From contig CABHOW010000005.1 of NCBI GenBank assembly GCA_902168225.1, positions 22,611 to 86,610 of the forward strand: 64,000 bases of DNA, read 5' to 3'. This stretch comes from an uncultured Flavihumibacter sp. (GTDB taxonomy: Bacteria; Bacteroidota; Bacteroidia; Chitinophagales; Chitinophagaceae). Below are positions 45,847 through 52,869 of this stretch, in pieces (position 1 is the first letter of the stretch; the number at the start of each line of letters is the position of its first letter). The notes beneath the pieces were generated by a model. The model was not told where the DNA came from and ran no database searches. It worked only from the letters and a program-made list of their open reading frames with translations. Both the position numbers and the translations under genes were made by a program.

Positions 45847-45851
45847 AGCAG

Positions 45852-46520
45852 TTATTTTAAAGTATATAGTTTATCCAGGTAAGCAAGGATCGTTTTATTT
45901 AAATTATTAATTGCCGTTTTAATATCCCATTTGGTCTTATCTCTTTCACCTGCTTCATTCGAAATAGTTCTTATTTGTAAAAAAGGAATGGCAAATTCTC
46001 TACAAACATAATGTAAGGAAGCTCCTTCCATCGATTCTATATCGGGGTGATATTTTTTGGTGATTGTTTTGATACGTTTTTCACCGGTAGTAATTTGGTT
46101 CACTGAAATTCCTACTATCTCGGGGAGTTTTAATAAATTATATTCTTTAAGCCAGGGGTTGGGTAATTTCTTTTTTTCAAAAGGAGGATAATTCGATTTT
46201 TCCAGTTTCAAATCGAAGATATCTTTCCATTTTTTTTGTTCTTCTACCCCCATATCTGCAATGATTTCCTCTCCTACAACTACTGTTTTCCCAATCGATA
46301 ACTTAGGGTTAAAAGAGCCGGCAATCCCAACTTGTAAAATCAAATCAGGTTTTTCCTCGTATATTAATCTTGTAAGTGATACAGCGCTGGAAAGCAAACC
46401 AACGCCCGATTGGTAAAATTGTACTTTTAAGCGCTTACTATCGCTGCTATATAGATCTTTGAGGTGAACAAAGGCGGGCATCCATTCGCCTGTTGTAGCT
46501 GCTGTAATTACTACTCTCAT
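45852..46520 (-). CDS. mqnB: Futalosine hydrolase
   Basis: MqnB removes the purine base from futalosine or aminofutalosine in the alternative menaquinone pathway. The 222-residue protein belongs to the MTA/SAH nucleosidase fold, with QVGIAGSFNPKLSIGKTVVV, EEIIADMGVEEQ and SMEGASLHYVCREF carrying the catalytic residues, and IRTISNEAGERDKTKWD at the end, a stretch typical of futalosine hydrolases as opposed to MTA nucleosidases. It is the first gene of the operon with the amidohydrolase and mqnD. Confidence 0.92.
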   Translation of the reverse strand: MRVVITAATTGEWMPAFVHLKDLYSSDSKRLKVQFYQSGVGLLSSAVSLTRLIYEEKPDLILQVGIAGSFNPKLSIGKTVVVGEEIIADMGVEEQKKWKDIFDLKLEKSNYPPFEKKKLPNPWLKEYNLLKLPEIVGISVNQITTGEKRIKTITKKYHPDIESMEGASLHYVCREFAIPFLQIRTISNEAGERDKTKWDIKTAINNLNKTILAYLDKLYTLK

Positions 46521-46563
46521 AAGTGTAAAGTTGATGAAAAAGCACCAACTTTCGTCATTTTCG

Positions 46564-46571
46564 TACCTTTG
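46564..46571 (+). promoter_or_regulatory. -7 promoter element of the first PTPS-like gene
   Basis: TACCTTTG matches TAnnTTTG exactly, 21 bases before the ATG at 46592. An AAGGAA purine stretch precedes the start codon. Confidence 0.55.
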
Positions 46572-46591
46572 CTAAAAATGAAGGAATTGGG

Positions 46592-46999
46592 ATGGTATAT
46601 TTAACTAGACAGGAACATTTTAATGCCGCGCATAAACTTTATAACCCAAATTGGAGTAAAGAGCAGAATGAGGCTGTTTTCGGACCCTGTGCCAATGAAA
46701 ACTGGCATGGGCACAATTATGATCTTTTTGTTACGGTTAAAGGTAATCCTAACCCCGATACCGGATTTTTATTCGACGTTAAAGTGCTGAGTAAACTGAT
46801 CAAAATACATGTTACAGACCATTTAGATCATAAAAACCTCAATATCGATGTGCCTTTCATGACCGGACAAATGTGCAGTACTGAAAACCTGGCTATCGCT
46901 ATTTGGAAACAATTGGCACCACATTTGCCGGTAGATATTACCTTGCATTGTATCAAACTCTATGAAACGCCTCGGATTTATGTGGAATATTTTGGGTAA
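46592..46999 (+). CDS. 6-pyruvoyl-tetrahydropterin synthase/QueD family protein, copy 1
   Basis: Zn-dependent T-fold enzyme that acts on dihydroneopterin triphosphate. The 135 residues show HFNAAHKLYNPNW with the first zinc ligand, the catalytic cysteine in GPCANENWHGHNYD together with the HGH zinc ligands, DHLDHKNLN with the catalytic histidine, and the C-terminal LYETPRIYVEYFG. The C-x5-HGH spacing is like eukaryotic PTPS rather than E. coli QueD. It could make carboxytetrahydropterin for queuosine or pyruvoyl-tetrahydropterin. A paralogue and folE follow downstream. Confidence 0.88.
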   Translation: MVYLTRQEHFNAAHKLYNPNWSKEQNEAVFGPCANENWHGHNYDLFVTVKGNPNPDTGFLFDVKVLSKLIKIHVTDHLDHKNLNIDVPFMTGQMCSTENLAIAIWKQLAPHLPVDITLHCIKLYETPRIYVEYFG

Positions 47000-47162
47000 A
47001 TTGAGATGTTTATTAGAATGGGAATCATGAAGTTTAGGTTAATTGTTTAGTACTTTTTGAGAAATAATTAAACAAAGTAATCTGATCGTCGTTATATAGG
47101 GATAGTTGGCCACTTGATCAGCATACTTCTGAAACAGTTCCAACGGGAAGCATTTTCACGTT

Positions 47163-47170
47163 TATAATTG
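47163..47170 (+). promoter_or_regulatory. Possible -7 element of the second PTPS-like gene
   Basis: TATAATTG differs from TAnnTTTG at one position and ends five bases before the ATG at 47175, the same spacing as at queA and the class IV aminotransferase, consistent with a leaderless message. The rest of this 175-base gap shows only a 7-base dyad (TTGTTTA 47043-47049, TAAACAA 47069-47075). Confidence 0.4.
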
Positions 47171-47174
47171 CTAC

Positions 47175-47591
47175 ATGCACGAAAAAAGGGTTACAGTATT
47201 TAGGAAAGAGCATTTTAATGCGGCTCACCGGCTACATAACCCTAATTGGGAAGATGAGCAGAACAAGTCTGTTTTCGGATTATGCAATAATGCTAATTAC
47301 CATGGACATAATTACGAACTAATTATTCAAGTAACCGGCAATATTGATCCCGAAACCGGGTATGTGATAGACATGAAACATTTGAGTGATATGGTAAAAG
47401 AAAAAGTATTATTAAAATTTGATCATAAAAATTTGAACCTAGATACGGTTGAATTCAAAGCCTTAAACCCAACTGCGGAAAATATTGCAGTGGTGATTTA
47501 TGATTTGCTGCGGGCTGAATTGGATCAGGCTCTTGATTTAAAAATAAGGTTATATGAAACAGAAAGAAACTTTGTTGAATATCCGGCTTAA
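47175..47591 (+). CDS. 6-pyruvoyl-tetrahydropterin synthase/QueD family protein, copy 2
   Basis: The 138-residue protein repeats the active-site plan of copy 1: HFNAAHRLHNPNW, FGLCNNANYHGHNYE with the catalytic cysteine and HGH, FDHKNLN, and additionally NPTAENIAVVIYD, the pterin-binding glutamate motif found in PTPS. The two copies are clearly diverged, so this is an old tandem duplication. The 3' end overlaps the folE start by 38 bases. The association with folE points to a pterin-forming activity. Confidence 0.88.
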   Translation: MHEKRVTVFRKEHFNAAHRLHNPNWEDEQNKSVFGLCNNANYHGHNYELIIQVTGNIDPETGYVIDMKHLSDMVKEKVLLKFDHKNLNLDTVEFKALNPTAENIAVVIYDLLRAELDQALDLKIRLYETERNFVEYPA

Positions 47592-48273
47592 CGGAGATAA
47601 AATAGAATTAAGCGATACCTTGATAGATGAGATCGGTGATAACCATGTGAGCACATCGGTGGATACGCCCATGCGTGCAGATGCTTTTGATAAATCAGAA
47701 GAAGAGAAATTAGCCATTATTCAAGACCATTTTAAAGCCATCATGGAAACATTGGGCTTAGATTTAACAGACGATAGCTTGAAAGGAACACCCAAACGTG
47801 TTGCAAAGATGTACGTAAAAGAAATTTTTAGTGGACTGAACCCCGCTAATAAACCTGTAATGGCATTGTTCGATAACAAGTATAAGTACAATGAAATGTT
47901 GGTAGAAAAGAATATTTCTTTCTATAGCAATTGCGAACACCATTTTGTACCTATCATTGGTAAAGCACACGTAGCTTATATTAGTAACGGCAAAGTAATT
48001 GGATTAAGTAAACTGAACAGACTAGTAGAGTATTTTGCTAAACGCCCGCAAGTGCAGGAACGTCTTACCATGCAAATAGGTAAAGAATTACAAGCGGTAT
48101 TAGGTACCGATGATGTGGCCATTGTAATTGATGCGAAACATCTTTGTGTAGCGAGCAGAGGCGTAGAAGACGATACCTCTTCTACCGTTACAGCCTTTTA
48201 CGGTGGTAAGTTCAAAGAAGAGAAAGTAAAAGATGAATTTCTTCGTTATTTAGAACTAAAGACAGAGTTTTAG
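47554..48273 (+). CDS. folE: GTP cyclohydrolase I
   Basis: FolE converts GTP to 7,8-dihydroneopterin triphosphate, the substrate of the PTPS/QueD enzymes encoded just upstream. The 239 residues contain KGTPKRVAKMYVKEIFSGL, SNCEHHFVPIIGKAHVAYI with zinc and GTP ligands, IGLSKLNRLVEYFAKRPQVQERL, and KHLCVASRGVEDDTSSTVT with the remaining cysteine ligand. The start at 47554 overlaps the previous gene by 38 bases; the conserved domain begins near residue 55, so a slightly later start is possible. The overlap suggests coupled translation. Confidence 0.93.
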   Translation: MKQKETLLNIRLNGDKIELSDTLIDEIGDNHVSTSVDTPMRADAFDKSEEEKLAIIQDHFKAIMETLGLDLTDDSLKGTPKRVAKMYVKEIFSGLNPANKPVMALFDNKYKYNEMLVEKNISFYSNCEHHFVPIIGKAHVAYISNGKVIGLSKLNRLVEYFAKRPQVQERLTMQIGKELQAVLGTDDVAIVIDAKHLCVASRGVEDDTSSTVTAFYGGKFKEEKVKDEFLRYLELKTEF

Positions 48274-48275
48274 GT

Positions 48276-48357
48276 GATAGTAACTAGGTAACAAAGTAAA
48301 TAAGTTTAAAAAATTTAAACTTGCTATTTATTTACTTATTTACTTTGTTACTTATTC
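48276..48357. repeat. Inverted phrase repeat between folE and fabD
   Basis: AGTAACTAGGTAACAAAGTA and further A/T words on the left are answered by TTTAAACTTG and TACTTTGTTACTTATT on the right, around AAATTTAAA. This forms a long imperfect hairpin of the same style as the other phrase repeats. Confidence 0.65.
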
Positions 48358-48364
48358 TACTAAC

Positions 48365-49258
48365 ATGACAACTGCATACGTATTCCCCGGACAAGGAGCG
48401 CAATTTTCCGGTATGGGAAAAAGTTTATATGATGCTGCCCCGGTTGCAAAATCATTATTTGAATCAGCTAACGAAATTTTAGGTTTTCGCATCAGTGATA
48501 TCATGTTTAGTGGTACTGATGAAGAATTAAAACAAACCAATATTACACAACCTGCCGTATTCATCCATTCCGTAGTTGCCTATCATACGCTTGATAATCA
48601 AACACCGGCAATGGTTGCAGGGCATTCACTAGGTGAGTTCTCCGCATTAGTGGCCAATAAAACACTTTCTTTTGAAGATGCTTTAAGGCTCGTAAGTATC
48701 CGTGCAAAAGCCATGCAAAAAGCTTGTGAACAGAACCCATCTACCATGGCCGCGGTTTTGAATTTAGCAGATGATGTAGTAGAAAATATTTGTAAACAAG
48801 TACAAGAGGAAACAGGAGAAATTGTGGTAGCTGCAAATTATAATTGTCCGGGTCAGTTAGTTATAAGTGGAACAATAAAAGCAATTGATATAGCATGTAT
48901 CAAGATGAAGGAAGCGGGAGCTAAACGTGCATTGGTATTACCCGTTGGTGGAGCTTTTCATTCACCGCTTATGGCTCCTGCAAAAGAAGAGTTAGCAGCT
49001 GCCATCGCTTCCACTCATTTTAATACACCTGTTTGCGCTGTATATCAAAACGTAGTTGCAAAAGCCATAACAGACCCGGCAGTAATCAAACAAAACTTGA
49101 TGGAACAATTAACAGGTGCTGTTAAGTGGACGCAGTGCGTACAAGCTATGGTGGCTGATGGCGCTACTAGTTTTGTAGAATGTGGCCCCGGAAAAGTATT
49201 ACAAGGCTTAGTTGGAAAAATTGCAGGTTCAGGTGTAACAGTAAGCGGTATCAACTAA
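48365..49258 (+). CDS. fabD: Malonyl-CoA:ACP transacylase
   Basis: FabD loads malonyl groups onto acyl carrier protein. The 297-residue protein begins TTAYVFPGQGAQFSGMGKSL, has the nucleophile motif GHSLGEFSALVANK (Ser in GHSLG), RAKAMQKA with the conserved arginine, and VGGAFHSPLMAPA with the catalytic histidine. It ends directly against the stop of the convergent GH5 gene. Confidence 0.95.
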   Translation: MTTAYVFPGQGAQFSGMGKSLYDAAPVAKSLFESANEILGFRISDIMFSGTDEELKQTNITQPAVFIHSVVAYHTLDNQTPAMVAGHSLGEFSALVANKTLSFEDALRLVSIRAKAMQKACEQNPSTMAAVLNLADDVVENICKQVQEETGEIVVAANYNCPGQLVISGTIKAIDIACIKMKEAGAKRALVLPVGGAFHSPLMAPAKEELAAAIASTHFNTPVCAVYQNVVAKAITDPAVIKQNLMEQLTGAVKWTQCVQAMVADGATSFVECGPGKVLQGLVGKIAGSGVTVSGIN

Positions 49259-50437
49259 TTATTTCAAACCTAGTACCGTTAGTAAAGGATCGTTCCATAC
49301 CGGAACGCCGGCTCTTCTGCTTGTAGGGTATTCTGCAATACCGAAACCTTCATCATATTCCCAAACTGCCCATCCCATTTTATATTTTACAAGTGCGTTG
49401 CGAACATCTTGATGATATTTCAATCTATTATCGACAGGCGCATAAATTTTGTAAGCACCAAATTCATTACAGATAATAGGTACGTTTTTGCTTAAACCCC
49501 AGCTATATACAACACGTATAGCATAATTGATAGAATCGCTATTGTACCTTTGTGCACCATACCAATTCAATAAATTTTTTACATCAACAGGCGTGCTGCT
49601 TGTAATTAAGGTACTTACATTTTGTGGGTTAGCGGGGTAAGGTACATTTCTTAAATTACTATAGGGAGACCCTGCCCAATCGGCACCCTGATGTGTGAAA
49701 GTATAAGGATCGTAAAAATGAAAATTGTAAACAATATTTTTACTATTATAAGGTTGAATAAAAGTAAGATCGTACCAACTGTTCCAATTTTCTGCACCGG
49801 CTATAATATAATGTTCGGGTGCTGCTTCGCGAATAGACTGAATAATCTGACCCTGAAAAGGCATCCACCAGTTTTTATCAATGCCTGCTATAGTTTGTGC
49901 CGCACCTACATGGGGTTCATTCCATAGTTCAAAAAAAACTTGCGTAGTATCATACTTTTTAAAATAGCTCGCCAGGTTTTTCCAGAATTGCCTGAAACTT
50001 GCACGTGTTGTTGGTTCAGTTGCTAATTTTATTTCAAATGCATCGCCATAACCATGTATATCCAACATAACCGATAACCCCGCCGCGGTGATATTTTTTA
50101 TTGCCTGATCCACCATTGCTAGGTTGGTAGGTTGTATTTGTGCAATATTTGCTGGGTCGCATAAAGTAGCAGGACCAACCGGTAATCTTATATAGGTAAA
50201 GCCGGCAGCTTTGATACTCGCAAAATGGTCGGCATTGTATCGGGTGGTAAATTGAGATCGATCCGAGAAATCATTAAACCAATTATTTAGATTGATGCCT
50301 TTAGCTAACTTATCTAATGCTCTGCCAGAAGTGCCTACTGAGTTTTCATTATCAATGATAGTTTCACCCGATTTGCTACAACCTGCCAGCAAATAGATAA
50401 TACTACAAATAATAATTAAATTTTTTATCGGCTTCAT
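49259..50437 (-). CDS. Glycoside hydrolase family 5 (cellulase-like) lipoprotein
   Basis: The 392-residue protein begins with a lipoprotein signal (IIICSIIYLLAGCSKS; lipidated Cys20), so it is probably anchored in the outer membrane. The GH5 barrel is shown by GINLNNWFND, YIRLPVGPATL, the acid/base Glu in FFELWNEPHVG, NFHFYDPYTFTHQGADW, and the nucleophile Glu in PIICNEFGAY. It is a paralogue of the exported GH5 at 19755-20876, sharing the FHFY(D/E)PYxFTHQGADW segment. No transport or SusC/D genes are nearby, so the target glycan is unknown. It overlaps none of its neighbours and is followed without a gap by convergent fabD. Confidence 0.9.
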   Translation of the reverse strand: MKPIKNLIIICSIIYLLAGCSKSGETIIDNENSVGTSGRALDKLAKGINLNNWFNDFSDRSQFTTRYNADHFASIKAAGFTYIRLPVGPATLCDPANIAQIQPTNLAMVDQAIKNITAAGLSVMLDIHGYGDAFEIKLATEPTTRASFRQFWKNLASYFKKYDTTQVFFELWNEPHVGAAQTIAGIDKNWWMPFQGQIIQSIREAAPEHYIIAGAENWNSWYDLTFIQPYNSKNIVYNFHFYDPYTFTHQGADWAGSPYSNLRNVPYPANPQNVSTLITSSTPVDVKNLLNWYGAQRYNSDSINYAIRVVYSWGLSKNVPIICNEFGAYKIYAPVDNRLKYHQDVRNALVKYKMGWAVWEYDEGFGIAEYPTSRRAGVPVWNDPLLTVLGLK

Positions 50438-50440
50438 GGT

Positions 50441-50881
50441 TTAAAACATCAGTCCACAATTCACCCATTCAGGGTCAAAGGTAGCATCATATTTTTTATA
50501 GAAATTAATAGCAGGCTCGTTCCATTCAAGCACCTGCCATACAATTCCTTTTAGTTTTCGCTCTTTGGCCTCTTCTATTAAACGATCAAAAAGCTGTTTC
50601 CCGATATGCCTACCCCTTAATTTTTCTGTTACCAATATATCTTCCAGATACATTCTCTGCCCTTTCCATGTACTGTATCGAATATAATACAGTGCAAAAG
50701 CTTCTACCTTACCTTCTATTTCGGCCACAAAAGCCCACCATACCGGGTTTGGGCCAAAACCACTTTCTTCAAAATGTTCAAGGGTAACGGTTACTTCATC
50801 GGGGGCTTTCTCGTATACGGCCAGCTCATGTACTAGTTCCATAATACGGGCGCAATCTTTTCTTTCTGCTCTTCTTATCAT
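50441..50881 (-). CDS. GNAT-family N-acetyltransferase, spermidine acetyltransferase-like
   Basis: Starting at ATG 50881 the product has 146 residues; a TTG at 50890 would add three. The GNAT fold is shown by IRRAERKDCARIMELVHELA, LEDILVTEKLRGRHIGKQLF with the acetyl-CoA loop (RGRHIGKQL), and WNEPAINFYKKYDA. The arrangement resembles the SSAT/diamine acetyltransferase group. The acceptor is uncertain. It lies a few bases upstream of the GH5 lipoprotein gene on the same strand, perhaps as an operon. Confidence 0.85.
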   Translation of the reverse strand: MIRRAERKDCARIMELVHELAVYEKAPDEVTVTLEHFEESGFGPNPVWWAFVAEIEGKVEAFALYYIRYSTWKGQRMYLEDILVTEKLRGRHIGKQLFDRLIEEAKERKLKGIVWQVLEWNEPAINFYKKYDATFDPEWVNCGLMF

Positions 50882-50940
50882 AATAGTCAATAGTCATTGG
50901 TCAGTAGTCGTCGGTTCGTCTGAGGTTTTCCGTTCCGACG
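50882..50940. repeat. Phrase repeat left of the serine hydrolase gene
   Basis: Words AATAGTCAATAGTCATTGGTC and GTCGTCGGTTCGTC, ending CGTTCCGACG (50931-50940). The complement of the last ten bases, CGTCGGAACG, is at 52806-52815 on the other side of the serine hydrolase gene. Confidence 0.6.
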
Positions 50941-50946
50941 CTGGTT

Positions 50947-52770
50947 CTATATCTTCTTCTTTGCTTTAAAATTCCCATTTGGCTGTTGAAATGTTAACTC
51001 GCTTGTTTCGCCCTTATCATTTACGGTAAACTGAACAAAATAGCCTGAAACGGGTAATTTTAAACTAAAACGATCTTTTTCAACAGGCACCATCTCATAT
51101 TCTGGTTGTCCGGGAATAAAAACGAACAATGTATTTTCTCCCTTAATAAATACTTTGGCTATTACTCCGCCTAAATCGTATTCACCCACATATTTCTGCA
51201 ATTCTTCTTTTTTTAGTGGTTTAGCCTTTGGTGTTTTTGTAAATTTTAAAGGTGCTAAAGTGGGTTCTATGGCAATCGTTAATTCCTGAATATCACCACT
51301 TAGATCAGCTATAAACTGAGCCCGTAAAGGTGATTTATTGGTAGTGTCTATTCCCTCTTCAGGATCTTTATCGAAGGGCTGAAATACATCATAGTGATAA
51401 TGCTTCAGCCACAAAATATCTTTTCCCATTTTTGCAAATAATGAATCATTTTTTACACTGATATCAAAACTGCCATAACCGGGGTGAGCATACGTTCCTT
51501 CATAAGCAGCTAAAGCGTGTGATGGGGAGGTATTCATTTTCCTGTTTTCAGATGTGCTTGCCTCCGCCAATTTCGCCTTGGCTTTTGCAGAATCACTGGT
51601 TTTCTTGATATCGCTATTCCAATCAAAATAAGGGAGATTTAATACTCTATCGGCAATGATATTTCTTACGATGGAAGGGATGGAAGAACCATCCTGATTT
51701 GTAAGAACAATGATACCAACACTATCAGTAGGGAAGAAGCTGGTGCTGGCAGAGAAGCCGTTTATATTACCACCATGTTCAACCCTATAATGCCCTTTAT
51801 AAGATGCTAAGAACCAACCCAGCCCATAATTAGCAAAATGCACATCGGGCTTTTCTTTGCTTGGTAGTGCAGCACCAATAACCATTTGCGAACTCATAGC
51901 GTCTGTTACATAAGCAGCGGGTATTACTTGTGTACCTTTAAACTTACCTCCGTTAATCCAGGCAATTACCCAGTTGGCCATTTCATTCACCGAGCTATTG
52001 ATACTTCCCGCAGGCCCCATCGCATCAATATTATAATAATCTATTTTTTTGATGATACTATCTTTTTTTATAGCGTATCCTAAGGAAGCATCGGCATCTT
52101 TTGCCAAATCTTTAATAGAGAAATTGGTTCTATTCATGCCGAGTGGCTTGAATATTTTTTCACGAACATTATCTTCCCAAGATTTTCCGGTGATCTTTTC
52201 TGTGATCATACCTTGCAATAAGAACATGAAATTATTGTATTGCCATTTGGCACGTATATCAAAAGTTGGTTCTTGGTACTGAATACGTTTCATCAAACTA
52301 TCGCGTGAACTGCTGGGAAAGCCATACCAAGAATAATCATGCCTGGGTAAGCCTGTTCTATGACTCATTAAATCGCGTACAATGATTTTTGCATTCATTT
52401 GTTCATTATAAAACTGAAGTGCAGGTAAATACTCTCGTACCGGTTTATCAAAATTTACTTTGTTATCGGCCTGTAATAAACCTAAAGTAGCAGCAGTGAA
52501 TGCTTTTGTACAACTGCCAATAGCAAATAAAGTATTAGGTGTTACCGGAATTTTTTTATCATAATCTTTATACCCAAACCCTTTTGCATATACGATTTTA
52601 TCCTTCTCTACTACGGCTACTGCAAAACCGGCACCATGCCATGTTTTAAGTACACGCTCAAAAGCAGTATCTAAACCTGAAAATTTATCGGGCTTAGTAA
52701 TAGCATTTTTTTTCTGTGCATACGATGCAAATACAGAAAGGGCCAAAAGAGATAAAATAATTTTTCTCAT
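50947..52770 (-). CDS. Class C beta-lactamase-family serine hydrolase with DUF3471-like C-terminus
   Basis: A 607-residue exported protein (signal RKIILSLLALSVFASYA). The penicilloyl-serine hydrolase fold has the nucleophile motif SCTK in GSCTKAFTAATLGL, YNN as the YxN motif in WQYNNFMFLLQG, and HGG in VEHGGNINGFSA. The C-terminal 190 residues match DUF3471-type beta-rich domains that often follow these hydrolases. Such proteins are peptidases or esterases acting on D-amino-acid peptides in the periplasm and are seldom resistance enzymes. The gene is flanked by phrase repeats with words in inverted orientation. Confidence 0.88.
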   Translation of the reverse strand: MRKIILSLLALSVFASYAQKKNAITKPDKFSGLDTAFERVLKTWHGAGFAVAVVEKDKIVYAKGFGYKDYDKKIPVTPNTLFAIGSCTKAFTAATLGLLQADNKVNFDKPVREYLPALQFYNEQMNAKIIVRDLMSHRTGLPRHDYSWYGFPSSSRDSLMKRIQYQEPTFDIRAKWQYNNFMFLLQGMITEKITGKSWEDNVREKIFKPLGMNRTNFSIKDLAKDADASLGYAIKKDSIIKKIDYYNIDAMGPAGSINSSVNEMANWVIAWINGGKFKGTQVIPAAYVTDAMSSQMVIGAALPSKEKPDVHFANYGLGWFLASYKGHYRVEHGGNINGFSASTSFFPTDSVGIIVLTNQDGSSIPSIVRNIIADRVLNLPYFDWNSDIKKTSDSAKAKAKLAEASTSENRKMNTSPSHALAAYEGTYAHPGYGSFDISVKNDSLFAKMGKDILWLKHYHYDVFQPFDKDPEEGIDTTNKSPLRAQFIADLSGDIQELTIAIEPTLAPLKFTKTPKAKPLKKEELQKYVGEYDLGGVIAKVFIKGENTLFVFIPGQPEYEMVPVEKDRFSLKLPVSGYFVQFTVNDKGETSELTFQQPNGNFKAKKKI

Positions 52771-52771
52771 A

Positions 52772-52868
52772 ATAATTAATAATTAATAATCAGTAATCGT
52801 CATGTCGTCGGAACGTCGGGTCGTCAGATTGTCCACTACCCACTTCACACTATGCACTACTCACTATC
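52772..52868. repeat. Phrase repeat right of the serine hydrolase gene
   Basis: AATAATTAATAATTAATAAT, then GTCGTCGGAACGTCGGGTCG and CACTACCCACTTCACACTATG with further CACTAC words. The last set is the complement of the words at 2764-2834 in different order. It directly follows the start of the minus-strand serine hydrolase. Confidence 0.65.
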
Positions 52869-52869
52869 A

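Noticed and set aside
47043..47075. Riboswitch or regulatory RNA before the second PTPS-like gene
   Set aside because: Only a 7-base dyad is visible; no pattern of PreQ1 or pterin riboswitches was seen.
46592..47591. The two PTPS-like genes as an assembly duplication
   Set aside because: They differ throughout in DNA and protein sequence, so both are real genes.
50947..52770. Antibiotic-resistance beta-lactamase
   Set aside because: The motifs are those of the broad class C-like hydrolase family with a DUF3471-type tail, and there is no AmpR-like neighbour.
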